Assembly (NCBI GenBank): GCA_045638545.1
Contig: JAZUBL010000007.1
Location: forward strand, 1 to 36,319
Origin: UMGS1071 sp045638545
GTDB lineage: Bacteria; Bacillota; Clostridia; Oscillospirales; Acutalibacteraceae
Direction of reading: 5' to 3'
DNA length: 36,319 nt
This document shows, in pieces, positions 7,463 through 14,772 of this stretch. Both the position numbers and the translations under genes were made by a program. Below the pieces are notes generated by a model that saw nothing but the letters and a program-made list of their open reading frames with translations, searched no databases and was not told the DNA's origin. Numbering within the stretch: position 1 is the stretch's first letter; the number at the start of each line of letters is the position of its first letter.

Positions 7463-7493
7463 AAAACCTCCCCGATGAAGGGGAGGTTTTTTT
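7463..7493 (+). terminator. Terminator of the fabG-YciI operon
   Basis: AAAACCTCCCC, loop GATG, then AAGGGGAGG and seven T. The A-rich upstream arm suits termination from the minus-strand lipoprotein gene too. Confidence 0.88.
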
Positions 7494-7495
7494 CA

Positions 7496-8107
7496 TTATT
7501 CCGCAGCTTCTTCCGCTGTCTGCTGGAAGATCGTTACAGTGTATACGCAGTCGTACTGCTTGAGGATAGACTCTTTGTCTGTCTGGTTGCTCCATTCGTG
7601 GAATGGCTTTTCAGAGATGGTGGAGCTGTCGTCGCCGCTCTTGTAAGCGATGTAGTAGAGCATATGCTCCTTACCGTCGTTCAGGTCAAACTCTGTTTCG
7701 CCAACATCCATAATGCGGATCATAGACTGACCGTTTTCTACATCATAGTATGGTGTAGGGTAAGTCATGCGGCCGCCCGGCACGGTGATGGTCCAGGTGT
7801 AGTCCAGGCCGGAGCCGTTCACTGCGCTGACGTACAGGGCATTATCGTCTTCCTGAGAGATAATGTTGCGCACCTCAGACTCAGACTGCTGCACGCCCTT
7901 GTGGTAAGTTCTCAGGCGAATTGTTGCAACGGAATCTGCCGGCATGGCAAATCTTGCGGAAACATCTGTGATCGCGTTGGCCACAGCTGCTTCTTCCGCA
8001 GAGAATTCCGCAGTTGTCACTGTGGTATCACCGCTGCCGCAGCCTGTCAATGCGACCATTGCTGCTGCAAGCATGCAGGCAAAAATAACGCCAATTTTCT
8101 TTTTCAT
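7496..8107 (-). CDS. Lipoprotein of unknown function
   Basis: A 203-residue secreted lipoprotein. The signal peptide has charged KKK, a hydrophobic core and lipobox LTGC (Cys23), then GSG. The mature part begins with a helix rich in Ala/Glu and is followed by mixed strand-like segments with many aromatic residues (YTWTITVPGG, PTPYYDV, EHMLYYIAYK) and an acidic C terminus. No catalytic motif is visible, and it is not clearly related to the lipoproteins at 299-3117. ATG follows a good GGAGGAG site. It has its own promoter (8140-8168) and ends at the shared terminator at 7463. Confidence 0.9.
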   Translation of the reverse strand: MKKKIGVIFACMLAAAMVALTGCGSGDTTVTTAEFSAEEAAVANAITDVSARFAMPADSVATIRLRTYHKGVQQSESEVRNIISQEDDNALYVSAVNGSGLDYTWTITVPGGRMTYPTPYYDVENGQSMIRIMDVGETEFDLNDGKEHMLYYIAYKSGDDSSTISEKPFHEWSNQTDKESILKQYDCVYTVTIFQQTAEEAAE

Positions 8108-8139
8108 GTAGTTCTCCTCCGCAAATCAATATTCATAAT

Positions 8140-8168
8140 ATTTTACCAAATTCGACGGAAGAATACAA
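8140..8168 (-). promoter_or_regulatory. Promoter of the lipoprotein gene
   Basis: On the minus strand, TTGTAT, a 17-bp spacer, then TAAAAT preceded by TG-G (extended -10). Confidence 0.6.
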
Positions 8169-8201
8169 CCCCGCACCGGAATTAAAAAGAAAAAGTGTAG
8201 A

Positions 8202-8462
8202 TCACACCGGTTCTTCGTCGCTTAGAAGGGCGTCTGCCGTTGTATGAAAGACTCTGGCAAAAGCTTTCAGCTCCAGGTCGGTAACGAACCGCTGGCCACT
8301 TTCTATGCGCTGAATGGCGTTCTTGTCCAAATCAATGCCTTCCAGCTGGAGCATGGCGGCCAGTTTCTGTTGAGAAGTTTTTTCCGGCAGCGCCTTGCGG
8401 AGAGCGGCAATTTTTCTGCCGCAGATGTTCAGCGTGCCATCTGCATTTTTATTCTTATACAA
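8202..8462 (-). CDS. Small XRE-family helix-turn-helix protein
   Basis: An 86-residue protein that is almost entirely an HTH_3/XRE domain. ICGRKIAALRKAL forms the first helix, QQKLAAMLQLEGIDLDKNAIQRIESGQRFVTD the helix-turn-helix, and LKAFARVFHTTADALL the closing helices. It has four extra residues between the HTH helices compared with canonical XRE, as in some short regulators. No ATG suits this frame. The likely start is TTG at 8462, preceded by AAAGAGTG. It probably binds DNA as a dimer. Its target is unknown; the neighbouring lipoprotein gene (7496-8107) is a candidate. Confidence 0.8.
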   Translation of the reverse strand: MYKNKNADGTLNICGRKIAALRKALPEKTSQQKLAAMLQLEGIDLDKNAIQRIESGQRFVTDLELKAFARVFHTTADALLSDEEPV

Positions 8463-8492
8463 AATACATCACTCTTTTTTTGACATTATGCA

Positions 8493-8528
8493 GAAAAACC
8501 CCCGAGGGCACGATACCTTCGGGGGTTC
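8493..8528 (-). terminator. Terminator of rny
   Basis: Read on the minus strand: AACCCCCGAAGG, a short loop, CCCTCGGGGGTT and more T. It sits just past the rny stop codon. Confidence 0.85.
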
Positions 8529-8539
8529 TATGTTCTGTA

Positions 8540-10099
8540 TTATTTTGCAAAGTCAACAGCGCGGGATTCGCGAACCATGTTAACTTTGATCTGGCCTGGG
8601 TAAACAAGATCGCTCTCGATCTTCTTGCAGATCTCGCGTGCCAGCAGGACCATCTTATCATCGTCGATGACCTCTGGCTTAACCATAACGCGGATCTCAC
8701 GGCCTGCCTGAATTGCGAAGCAGCCTGCTACGCCGTCAAAGGAAGAAGCGGTTTCTTCCAGCTTTTCAAGACGCTTGATGTAGTTTTCCAGATTCTCGCG
8801 GCGTGCACCTGGTCTTGCAGCGGAGATTGCGTCTGCTGCCTGTACCAGAATCGCCAGCACTGTTTTCGGCTCTACGTCGCCGTGGTGTGCTTCCATAGCG
8901 TGGAGGATTGCCTCCTGCTCCTTGTACTTGCGGGCAAAGTCTACGCCGATCTGTACGTGGGAGCCTTCCATCTCATGGTCAAGTGCCTTGCCGATATCGT
9001 GGAGAAGACCAGCGCGGCGTGCAGAGACAGGATCGATGCCCAGTTCGCTTGCCATGATGCCGCACAGGTGTGCAACTTCAATGGAGTGGTTCAGAACGTT
9101 CTGACCATAACTGGTGCGGTAGCGGAGACGACCGATCAGCTTAACGATTTCCGGATGGATGCCGTTGATGCCAACTTCGATCACAGCGCGTTCGCCTTCC
9201 TGCTTGATTGTAGTCTCAACCTCGCGGCGAGCCTTTTCAATCATTTCTTCAATGCGTGTTGGATGGATTCTGCCATCTGCTACCAGCTTTTCAAGAGCAA
9301 CGCGTGCGATCTCTCTGCGCACAGGCTCAAAGCTGGAAATTGTGATGGCTTCCGGTGTGTCATCAATAATCAGGTCAACACCGGTCAGTGTTTCAATGGC
9401 ACGGATGTTGCGGCCTTCGCGGCCGATAATGCGGCCCTTCATTTCGTCATTTGGCAGCTGTACAACAGAAATTGTAGCTTCCGATGCATGGTCTGCTGCG
9501 CAGCGCTGAATTGCCTGTGCAATGATCTCTCGTGCTGTATTGTCGGCTTCGTCCTGCATGTTCTGCTCGTGTTCCAGAATCATGGAAGCCTTTTCGTGAA
9601 CCAGTTCGTTCTCCAGTTTCTCCAGCAGATAAGACTTTGCCTGTTCTGCTGTCAGGCCGGAAATGCTCTGCAGGGTATCCATCTGCTTCTGCTTTACGCC
9701 TTCGATCTCCTGCAGACGATCCTCTGCCTTCTGGATCTTGCCGTTGAGGGTCTCTTCCTTTTTCTCCAGGTTTTCAATCTTGCGGTCCAGAGTTTCTTCC
9801 TTCTGCACAATACGGTTTTCCTGGCGCTGAAGTTCCTTGCGGCGGTCGTTCAGCTCTTTCTCAGCTTCTTCACGAAGCTTCTGTACGTCTTCCTTGCCCT
9901 GCAGCACAGCTTCTTTTCTGGCAGCTTCCGCAGACTTGTTTGCTTCTTCAATAATGCGGTTTGCCTCCTGCTGTGCAGAGCCAATTGCGCTTTCGGTAGA
10001 CTTCTTACGGAAGAGGATTCCGCTGAAGAAGCCGCCGATACCAAAACCAACGGCTGCAGCTGCGGCAACGATGATAAGGATAATGTGACCTACGTCCAT
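8540..10099 (-). CDS. rny: Ribonuclease Y
   Basis: A 519-residue membrane-anchored endoribonuclease that starts bulk mRNA decay in Firmicutes. In order: an N-terminal transmembrane helix (about 5-28), a long charged coiled coil (about 35-190), a KH RNA-binding domain with GRIIGREGRN (222-231), and an HD domain (about 335-430) with the metal-binding HD pair at 367-368 (LLHDIGKA). Length and order match the family. Two adjacent starts exist: GTG at 10102 and ATG at 10099, behind AGGAGG. ATG with a 9-base gap is preferred. The gene stands alone, with a near-consensus promoter and a hairpin at the presumed mRNA 5' end. Confidence 0.97.
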   Translation of the reverse strand: MDVGHIILIIVAAAAAVGFGIGGFFSGILFRKKSTESAIGSAQQEANRIIEEANKSAEAARKEAVLQGKEDVQKLREEAEKELNDRRKELQRQENRIVQKEETLDRKIENLEKKEETLNGKIQKAEDRLQEIEGVKQKQMDTLQSISGLTAEQAKSYLLEKLENELVHEKASMILEHEQNMQDEADNTAREIIAQAIQRCAADHASEATISVVQLPNDEMKGRIIGREGRNIRAIETLTGVDLIIDDTPEAITISSFEPVRREIARVALEKLVADGRIHPTRIEEMIEKARREVETTIKQEGERAVIEVGINGIHPEIVKLIGRLRYRTSYGQNVLNHSIEVAHLCGIMASELGIDPVSARRAGLLHDIGKALDHEMEGSHVQIGVDFARKYKEQEAILHAMEAHHGDVEPKTVLAILVQAADAISAARPGARRENLENYIKRLEKLEETASSFDGVAGCFAIQAGREIRVMVKPEVIDDDKMVLLAREICKKIESDLVYPGQIKVNMVRESRAVDFAK

Positions 10100-10192
10100 C
10101 ACGATACACCTCCTTTTCTCATGTTCAGTTGTGTGGAAATAAAATTATGTTAGTAGTCGTTCAGGAATAACTCAATTTTATTTGGGTCACTC

Positions 10193-10219
10193 GATGGAGT
10201 TTACAGACAAAACTCCATC
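10193..10219 (-). promoter_or_regulatory. 5'-terminal stem-loop of the rny mRNA
   Basis: A perfect 10-bp inverted repeat: GATGGAGTTT (10193-10202) and AAACTCCATC (10210-10219) with a 7-base loop. It begins where the transcript from the -10 at 10224-10229 should start, so the mRNA would carry a hairpin at its very 5' end. Confidence 0.6.
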
Positions 10220-10223
10220 CTTA

Positions 10224-10252
10224 ATTATATGCTTTTATACCCTGTTCGTCAA
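10224..10252 (-). promoter_or_regulatory. Promoter of rny
   Basis: On the minus strand, TTGACG (10247-10252), a 17-bp spacer, then TATAAT (10224-10229). Confidence 0.85.
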
Positions 10253-10308
10253 GATGACAGGTCTACTTTTCTTAGTGGAAAATTTACATGGAAGGAGGGG
10301 AAATCTGC

Positions 10309-10338
10309 TTGACAGAGAATTGCTGCCCGTGATAGAAT
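10309..10338 (+). promoter_or_regulatory. Promoter of thrS
   Basis: TTGACA (10309-10314), an 18-bp spacer, then TAGAAT (10333-10338), directly upstream of the T-box leader. Confidence 0.8.
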
Positions 10339-10344
10339 GAATAT

Positions 10345-10636
10345 GTATATAGTATGGTGTAATGCGTTGAAGAGGAAGCAATGGCATCATCAGGCTGCAA
10401 CAGAGAAGGATGGCCCCGGGCTGAAAGCCATCCCTGCAGCCGATGCCGGCGACACCGCCTCGGAGCAGTCTGCCAACCCCATGCGCTAAGGCAGACCGGC
10501 TGATCCCGTTATCGATTGTAAGGAGGGCGGCTTTTGCCGCTGAATCAGGGTGGAACCGCGAAGCTGATTTTGATATTTACAGCCTTGCCCCTTTTTCACG
10601 CGCTTTTCTGCGTGAATTGGGCGAGGCTTTTTCATT
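10345..10636 (+). promoter_or_regulatory. T-box riboswitch controlling thrS
   Basis: The invariant T-box sequence AGGGTGGAACCGCG is at 10547-10560. Upstream lies a stem I region: GGCTGCA/TGCAGCC encloses an inner hairpin (GGATGGC..GCCATCC), and GGCATC/GATGCC lies below it. The Thr codons ACA/ACC at 10452-10456 sit where the specifier is expected. The final terminator is a long hairpin (AGCCTTGCCC...GGGCGAGGCT, 10581-10628) followed by T's. Known mechanism: uncharged tRNA-Thr pairs with the specifier and the T-box, which favours the antiterminator and thrS transcription. The specifier position is inferred by hand folding. Confidence 0.93.
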
Positions 10637-10723
10637 TTAATGAAGCATTGCGGTGCAGCACAACCGTTACATCCTAACCAATTACAGCGTTAACTACTTC
10701 ATTGACATAAAGGAGAGAATACT

Positions 10724-12670
10724 ATGGCAAACGTAAAGGTAACCCTCAAGGGTGACGTAAAAGAATTCGAAGCCGGCATTTCCATTGCAGATATTGCAAA
10801 GTCCATCGGCATGGGTCTGTACAAGGCAGCTTGTGCAGGTAAGCTCAACGGCAAGGTTGTTGACCTGCGTACAGCAGTAAACGAAGACTGCGAGCTGGAG
10901 ATTCTGACATTTGACGATGCAGAAGGCAAGCAGGCATACTGGCACACAACCTCTCACGTAATGGCACAGGCTGTTAAGCGTCTGTTCCCAGAGAGCAAGC
11001 TGGCAATCGGCCCATCCATCGAGACAGGCTTCTACTATGACTTCGATCTGCCACGTCCACTGACTCCGGACGATATGCCAAAGATCGAGGCAGAAATCAA
11101 GAAGATCATCAAGGAAAACCTGCCGCTGGAAAGATTCGAACTTCCTGCAGATGAGGCAATCAAGCTGATGGAAGAGCAGGATCAGCCATACAAGATCGAG
11201 CTGATTCAGGAGCACGCAGGCAAGGGCGAGAACATCAGCTTCTACAAGCAGGGCGAGTTCACAGATCTCTGCGCTGGCCCACACCTGATGTCCACAGGCT
11301 GCCTGAAGGCTGTTAAGCTGACAAACGCAACAGCTGCATACTGGAGAGGCGACTCCAAGAATAAGGGTCTCCAGAGAATCTACGGTATTTCCTTCCCAAA
11401 GGCTGCTGACCTGGAAGCACACCTGGCACAGGTAGAAGAAGCAAAGAAGCGTGACCACAACCTGATTGGACGCCAGCTGGGCTACTTTACAACAGTTGAT
11501 TACATCGGCCAGGGTCTGCCGATCATGCTGCCAAACGGCGCAAGAGTAATTCAGCAGCTGCAGCGCTTTGTAGAAGACGAAGAGCAGAGAAGAGGCTGGC
11601 TGCTGACAAAGACACCATTTATGGCAAAGAGCGACCTGTACAAGATCTCCGGTCACTGGGATCACTACCAGGATGGCATGTTCGTACTGGGCGATCCGGA
11701 AAAGGACGACGAAGTATTTGCACTCCGTCCAATGACCTGCCCATTCCAGTACCAGGCATACCTGAACAGACAGCGCTCCTACCGTGACCTCCCACTGCGC
11801 TACAACGAAACATCTACACTGTTCCGTAACGAGGCTTCCGGCGAAATGCACGGCCTCATCCGTGTTCGTCAGTTCACAATTTCCGAAGGTCACCTGATGT
11901 GCACACCGGATCAGCTGCAGGAAGAGTTTAAGAACTGCCTGGAGCTGGCAATCTTCATGCTGAAGACACTGGGCCTGTACGAGGACGTTTCCTACCGCTT
12001 CTCCCAGTGGGATCCGGACAACAGAGACAAGTACATTGGCACTGACGAGCAGTGGAACGAAGCACAGGGCGCAATGGAAGAGATCCTGAAGGCACTGGAG
12101 ATCCCATATGTAATCGGTGTTGGCGAGGCTGCATTCTACGGTCCAAAGCTGGATATCCAGATCAAGAACGTACACGGCAAGGAAGACACCCTCATCACAA
12201 TCCAGATCGACCAGATGCTGGCAGAGAAGTTCGGTATGGAATATGTGGATGCAGACGGCACAAAGAAGAACCCATACATCATCCACAGAACATCCATCGG
12301 CTGCTACGAGCGTACACTGGCTCTGCTGCTGGAGAAGTATGCAGGTGCACTGCCAATGTGGCTGATGCCTGAGCAGGTTCGCGTGCTCCCACTGAGCGAC
12401 AGACTGATCCCAGAGTGCAAGAAGATCGAAGAGAAGCTGGCTGCTGCTGGCCTCCGTGTATCCACTGACGAGCGCAGTGAGAAGATCGGCTACAAGATCC
12501 GTGAAGCACAGCTGGAGAAGATCCCTTACATGCTGGTTGTTGGCGATAAGGAAGTTGAGCAGAACGCAGTTGCAGTACGCAGCCGCAAGGAAGGCGACAT
12601 CGGCGTAATGGGCGTTGACGAGTTCCTGGCAAAGGCTGTTACTCAGGTTGCAACAAAGGCAATAGACTAA
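10724..12670 (+). CDS. thrS: Threonine--tRNA ligase
   Basis: A 648-residue class II aminoacyl-tRNA synthetase that charges tRNA-Thr. In order: an N-terminal TGS domain (about 3-62), the editing/SAD domain with the zinc-type motif HVMAQAVKRLFP (about 75-90), the catalytic core with motif 2 and MTCPFQYQAY (about 330-345), and the C-terminal anticodon-binding domain (about 545-645, VRVLPLSDRLIPEC). Full length for the family. The site AAGGAGAG precedes ATG. Codon use is strongly biased, as for a highly expressed gene. Expression is governed by the T-box upstream, and a terminator follows. Confidence 0.98.
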   Translation: MANVKVTLKGDVKEFEAGISIADIAKSIGMGLYKAACAGKLNGKVVDLRTAVNEDCELEILTFDDAEGKQAYWHTTSHVMAQAVKRLFPESKLAIGPSIETGFYYDFDLPRPLTPDDMPKIEAEIKKIIKENLPLERFELPADEAIKLMEEQDQPYKIELIQEHAGKGENISFYKQGEFTDLCAGPHLMSTGCLKAVKLTNATAAYWRGDSKNKGLQRIYGISFPKAADLEAHLAQVEEAKKRDHNLIGRQLGYFTTVDYIGQGLPIMLPNGARVIQQLQRFVEDEEQRRGWLLTKTPFMAKSDLYKISGHWDHYQDGMFVLGDPEKDDEVFALRPMTCPFQYQAYLNRQRSYRDLPLRYNETSTLFRNEASGEMHGLIRVRQFTISEGHLMCTPDQLQEEFKNCLELAIFMLKTLGLYEDVSYRFSQWDPDNRDKYIGTDEQWNEAQGAMEEILKALEIPYVIGVGEAAFYGPKLDIQIKNVHGKEDTLITIQIDQMLAEKFGMEYVDADGTKKNPYIIHRTSIGCYERTLALLLEKYAGALPMWLMPEQVRVLPLSDRLIPECKKIEEKLAAAGLRVSTDERSEKIGYKIREAQLEKIPYMLVVGDKEVEQNAVAVRSRKEGDIGVMGVDEFLAKAVTQVATKAID

Positions 12671-12708
12671 TAAATTACCCTGACAGGTAAATACGTATAA
12701 ATAAAAAG

Positions 12709-12740
12709 AACCCGGGAGAGGTATGCTTCCGGGTTTTCTT
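12709..12740 (+). terminator. Terminator of thrS, shared with the convergent cassette
   Basis: AACCCGG (12709-12715) pairs with CCGGGTT (12729-12735), followed by TTCTTTATTTTA. It lies between two convergent transcription units. Confidence 0.82.
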
Positions 12741-12955
12741 TATTTTATTGTCCTAATTAAAGCTAGAACACCTTTTGCAAGTTTAGGACCATATTTTTTT
12801 GCAGCTACTATAATAGGAACAAGAGCACCGGCTCCAACTGCTGCCATTTGAGCTTTTTCTTTGCAGTCAGGACAAAGTCCGGTTTTATTTTTAGGATCAA
12901 CGATAGTTCTTCCGCATGTGCGACAAGTTTTCTTTTCTTTATTCTTGTTCTTCAT
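12740..12955 (-). CDS. Small zinc-ribbon protein with hydrophobic C-terminal half, AT-rich cassette gene 2
   Basis: A 71-residue protein. Residues 1-9 are mostly Lys/Asn. Two CxxC pairs (C11-C14 and C28-C31) form a probable zinc ribbon. The rest (about 36-71) is hydrophobic and basic, with a Gly/Ala-rich stretch (AAVGAGALVPIIVAA) and a Lys-rich amphipathic end (KKYGPKLAKGVLALIRTIK), which suggests membrane association. The start overlaps the end of the upstream gene by 17 bases, so translation is probably coupled. Composition is clearly AT-richer than the surroundings. I do not recognise a family. A small membrane-active partner or effector of the larger protein is a guess from layout only. 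Confidence 0.8.
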   Translation of the reverse strand: MKNKNKEKKTCRTCGRTIVDPKNKTGLCPDCKEKAQMAAVGAGALVPIIVAAKKYGPKLAKGVLALIRTIK

Positions 12956-14045
12956 CGGCTACATTCTCCATTGAAATGATATAAACGTTATTCTCTGGGG
13001 CTATATCAGCTTTTAATTCTTTTATGCATGATTCTAGAGCAGGCTTCATTTTATTTGAAAACTGATACCAACAATCCTTATTTGTTTTATTCTGAGGGAA
13101 ATAACTCTGCATGAAGTCAACTGCAGATAATCCATTTTTAGTAATAGGTTCTGTGAGAAAATCATACATTACCTGATAATAGTATTGCAGAGCCTTTTTA
13201 GCTTTTTGTTTTTCATTCAGATATTCAAGTAATTGCATACGAACACCAATGTATTTTGTTGCAATCAGAATATCTTTTGTTAAGAAACCCATATATTCTT
13301 TTCGTTTATTTCGGTGAGGGAAACCTGTACACTTTGCGAGATAATCTTTGGTTGTATTCATATCCAAATAGATTGCGTTTAAGGCACTTAAAATTTTTTG
13401 ATCTGCTTCATTAAGAATATCTATATAATTTTTGTTAGACTCTATGTCTTCGGCTTCGACAATCGAAGTTCTTGCATCAATAAATGGTTGTATGATATCA
13501 CGATTTCTATCTTTTTCGAGTTGATATAGTTGAAATTCTTGAATATCTGACAATTTTTCAAATATCTGGCGCATTTGTAATTGGTTGCTAATGCTTCGAA
13601 TTGTTTCAAGATTTCCTGATGTATTTAAAATTTTTTTCAAGGTAATGTCTTTTACTCTTACGTTATTTTCGTTTAAAATAACTGCTCTGAAATTTCCTTC
13701 TACCTGTTTTGAATCTCCGATTTTATAGATTCCTTTTTTTAACTTCGTTTTAATATCAACAGGGAGATTTTCAAAATCTGGCACAAGTGTAACATTTCCT
13801 TGTATCAATGTTTTAGCTTGATGAATAACATCATTTATAATTCCTAAATCAGCAACAGGAAAATCAGAAACAGGGGTCCAATTATCTGATTTCTTTAAAT
13901 TTAGTGATAACTGATCAATATAAGAATCAAAGAAATTGCTCATTTCTTCAATTTTCAATCCAGTTCGATCTTTTTCTGTTAAAAAAATAGAAAGTGGTTT
14001 TCTGAAATTATCTTTTATGGGTTCAGCCTGATATATTTCATTCAT
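12939..14045 (-). CDS. Unknown helical protein, AT-rich cassette gene 1
   Basis: A 368-residue soluble protein with no signal peptide or membrane segment. It looks mainly alpha-helical and charged, apart from a short likely beta-rich part near residues 100-135 (KLKKGIYKIGDS, NFRAVILNENNVRVKDITL). The second half is long helices with many Lys/Glu/Gln and a Tyr-rich stretch (ALQYYYQVMYDFL near 290). No catalytic motif is seen. ATG follows AAGGAGG, which partly lies in an inverted repeat (14052-14075). It starts 33 bases after the DUF5714-like gene and overlaps the small zinc-ribbon gene at its 3' end. The AT-rich composition suggests horizontal gain at the end of this operon. Function unknown. 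Confidence 0.85.
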   Translation of the reverse strand: MNEIYQAEPIKDNFRKPLSIFLTEKDRTGLKIEEMSNFFDSYIDQLSLNLKKSDNWTPVSDFPVADLGIINDVIHQAKTLIQGNVTLVPDFENLPVDIKTKLKKGIYKIGDSKQVEGNFRAVILNENNVRVKDITLKKILNTSGNLETIRSISNQLQMRQIFEKLSDIQEFQLYQLEKDRNRDIIQPFIDARTSIVEAEDIESNKNYIDILNEADQKILSALNAIYLDMNTTKDYLAKCTGFPHRNKRKEYMGFLTKDILIATKYIGVRMQLLEYLNEKQKAKKALQYYYQVMYDFLTEPITKNGLSAVDFMQSYFPQNKTNKDCWYQFSNKMKPALESCIKELKADIAPENNVYIISMENVADEEQE

Positions 14046-14051
14046 TACAAA

Positions 14052-14075
14052 GAACCTCCTTGCTAGTACAGGTTC
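14052..14075 (-). promoter_or_regulatory. Inverted repeat covering the ribosome site of cassette gene 1
   Basis: GAACCT (14052-14057) and AGGTTC (14070-14075) can pair. The arm next to the start codon overlaps the AAGGAGG ribosome site, so the hairpin could limit initiation. No clear promoter is visible in the 33-base gap. Confidence 0.35.
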
Positions 14076-14078
14076 CTT

Positions 14079-14762
14079 CTACTTAAAATACGGGCACCGT
14101 ACTCCGATGCACTGGTTATTGAACTGGGAGCGTGTGCAGGCAACGTCGCTGCCTTCCATCTGCACACCCAGGTGCTCGGCGGCAAAGGCGATTGCCGCGC
14201 TGATGGCAAGGTAACTGTCGCGCTTGCAGCACCGCGGGCCGTTCATGGAGCCGATGGCCTCCAGTGCTTTTGCAGTCATGCGGTTGGAGAGACCCCAGGC
14301 CTCGTTGGCCAGCGGAGTGGAACCTGTGGCGATAGACACAAACATACCGGTGCTGATGCCGGCACCGCAGGCGCCCCAGAATCCGCAGGCACCGCCCGGC
14401 ACCTGTTTGCCGCGGCGCATCATTTCCTGCAGTGCCTTTGGCAGATCGATCTGGCCGCCGGCATTTTTGTAGGCAGTCAGCAGAGCAGAGCCTACCATTA
14501 CATGGTGCTCCGGCCCATGCATATGGCAGAACGGCAGGGCCATCATCTTTTCAACAATCACAAACGGATTTGTGGAATTTTCCTGCAGACAAACTGCTAA
14601 AATCTGATCCATGCCTTTTGTATGGCAGTCATTGCAAACATAGTGGCCGTTGACGCACTGTGTTTTGCTTGGCTCCTGTTTGCCGCAGAGGGCGCAGGTC
14701 ATTGCTTTATCTTCTGCCAGATATTCCAGCGGCGCTTTGCAGAGAATACATTCTTCGTTCAT
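14079..14762 (-). CDS. Cysteine-rich DUF5714-like protein
   Basis: A 227-residue cytoplasmic protein. The N-terminal part carries several Cys pairs of zinc-ribbon type (CILC near 5-8, CALC near 23-26, C36, CNDC near 43-46). The C-terminal domain has HMHGPEHHVMVG near residues 79-90, GGACGFWGACGAG near 124-136, paired cysteines PRCCKRD near 179-185, and a closing CIGVRCPYF. The pattern fits, from memory, the DUF5714 family, where His and Cys clusters suggest metal or cofactor binding; its reaction is not known to me. It lies ten bases after the pyruvyl transferase gene and is probably in the same operon, though a shared pathway is not obvious. Confidence 0.85.
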   Translation of the reverse strand: MNEECILCKAPLEYLAEDKAMTCALCGKQEPSKTQCVNGHYVCNDCHTKGMDQILAVCLQENSTNPFVIVEKMMALPFCHMHGPEHHVMVGSALLTAYKNAGGQIDLPKALQEMMRRGKQVPGGACGFWGACGAGISTGMFVSIATGSTPLANEAWGLSNRMTAKALEAIGSMNGPRCCKRDSYLAISAAIAFAAEHLGVQMEGSDVACTRSQFNNQCIGVRCPYFK

Positions 14763-14772
14763 GGCGGTCTCC

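Noticed and set aside
8480..10153. A 557-codon open frame opposite RNase Y, and a 530-codon frame opposite thrS (10694-12286).
   Set aside because: Both are exact antisense shadows of genes with strong family motifs. Their composition (very many Cys, Leu, His) is artefactual and they lack ribosome sites. Strong codon bias in the real genes removes stops on the other strand.
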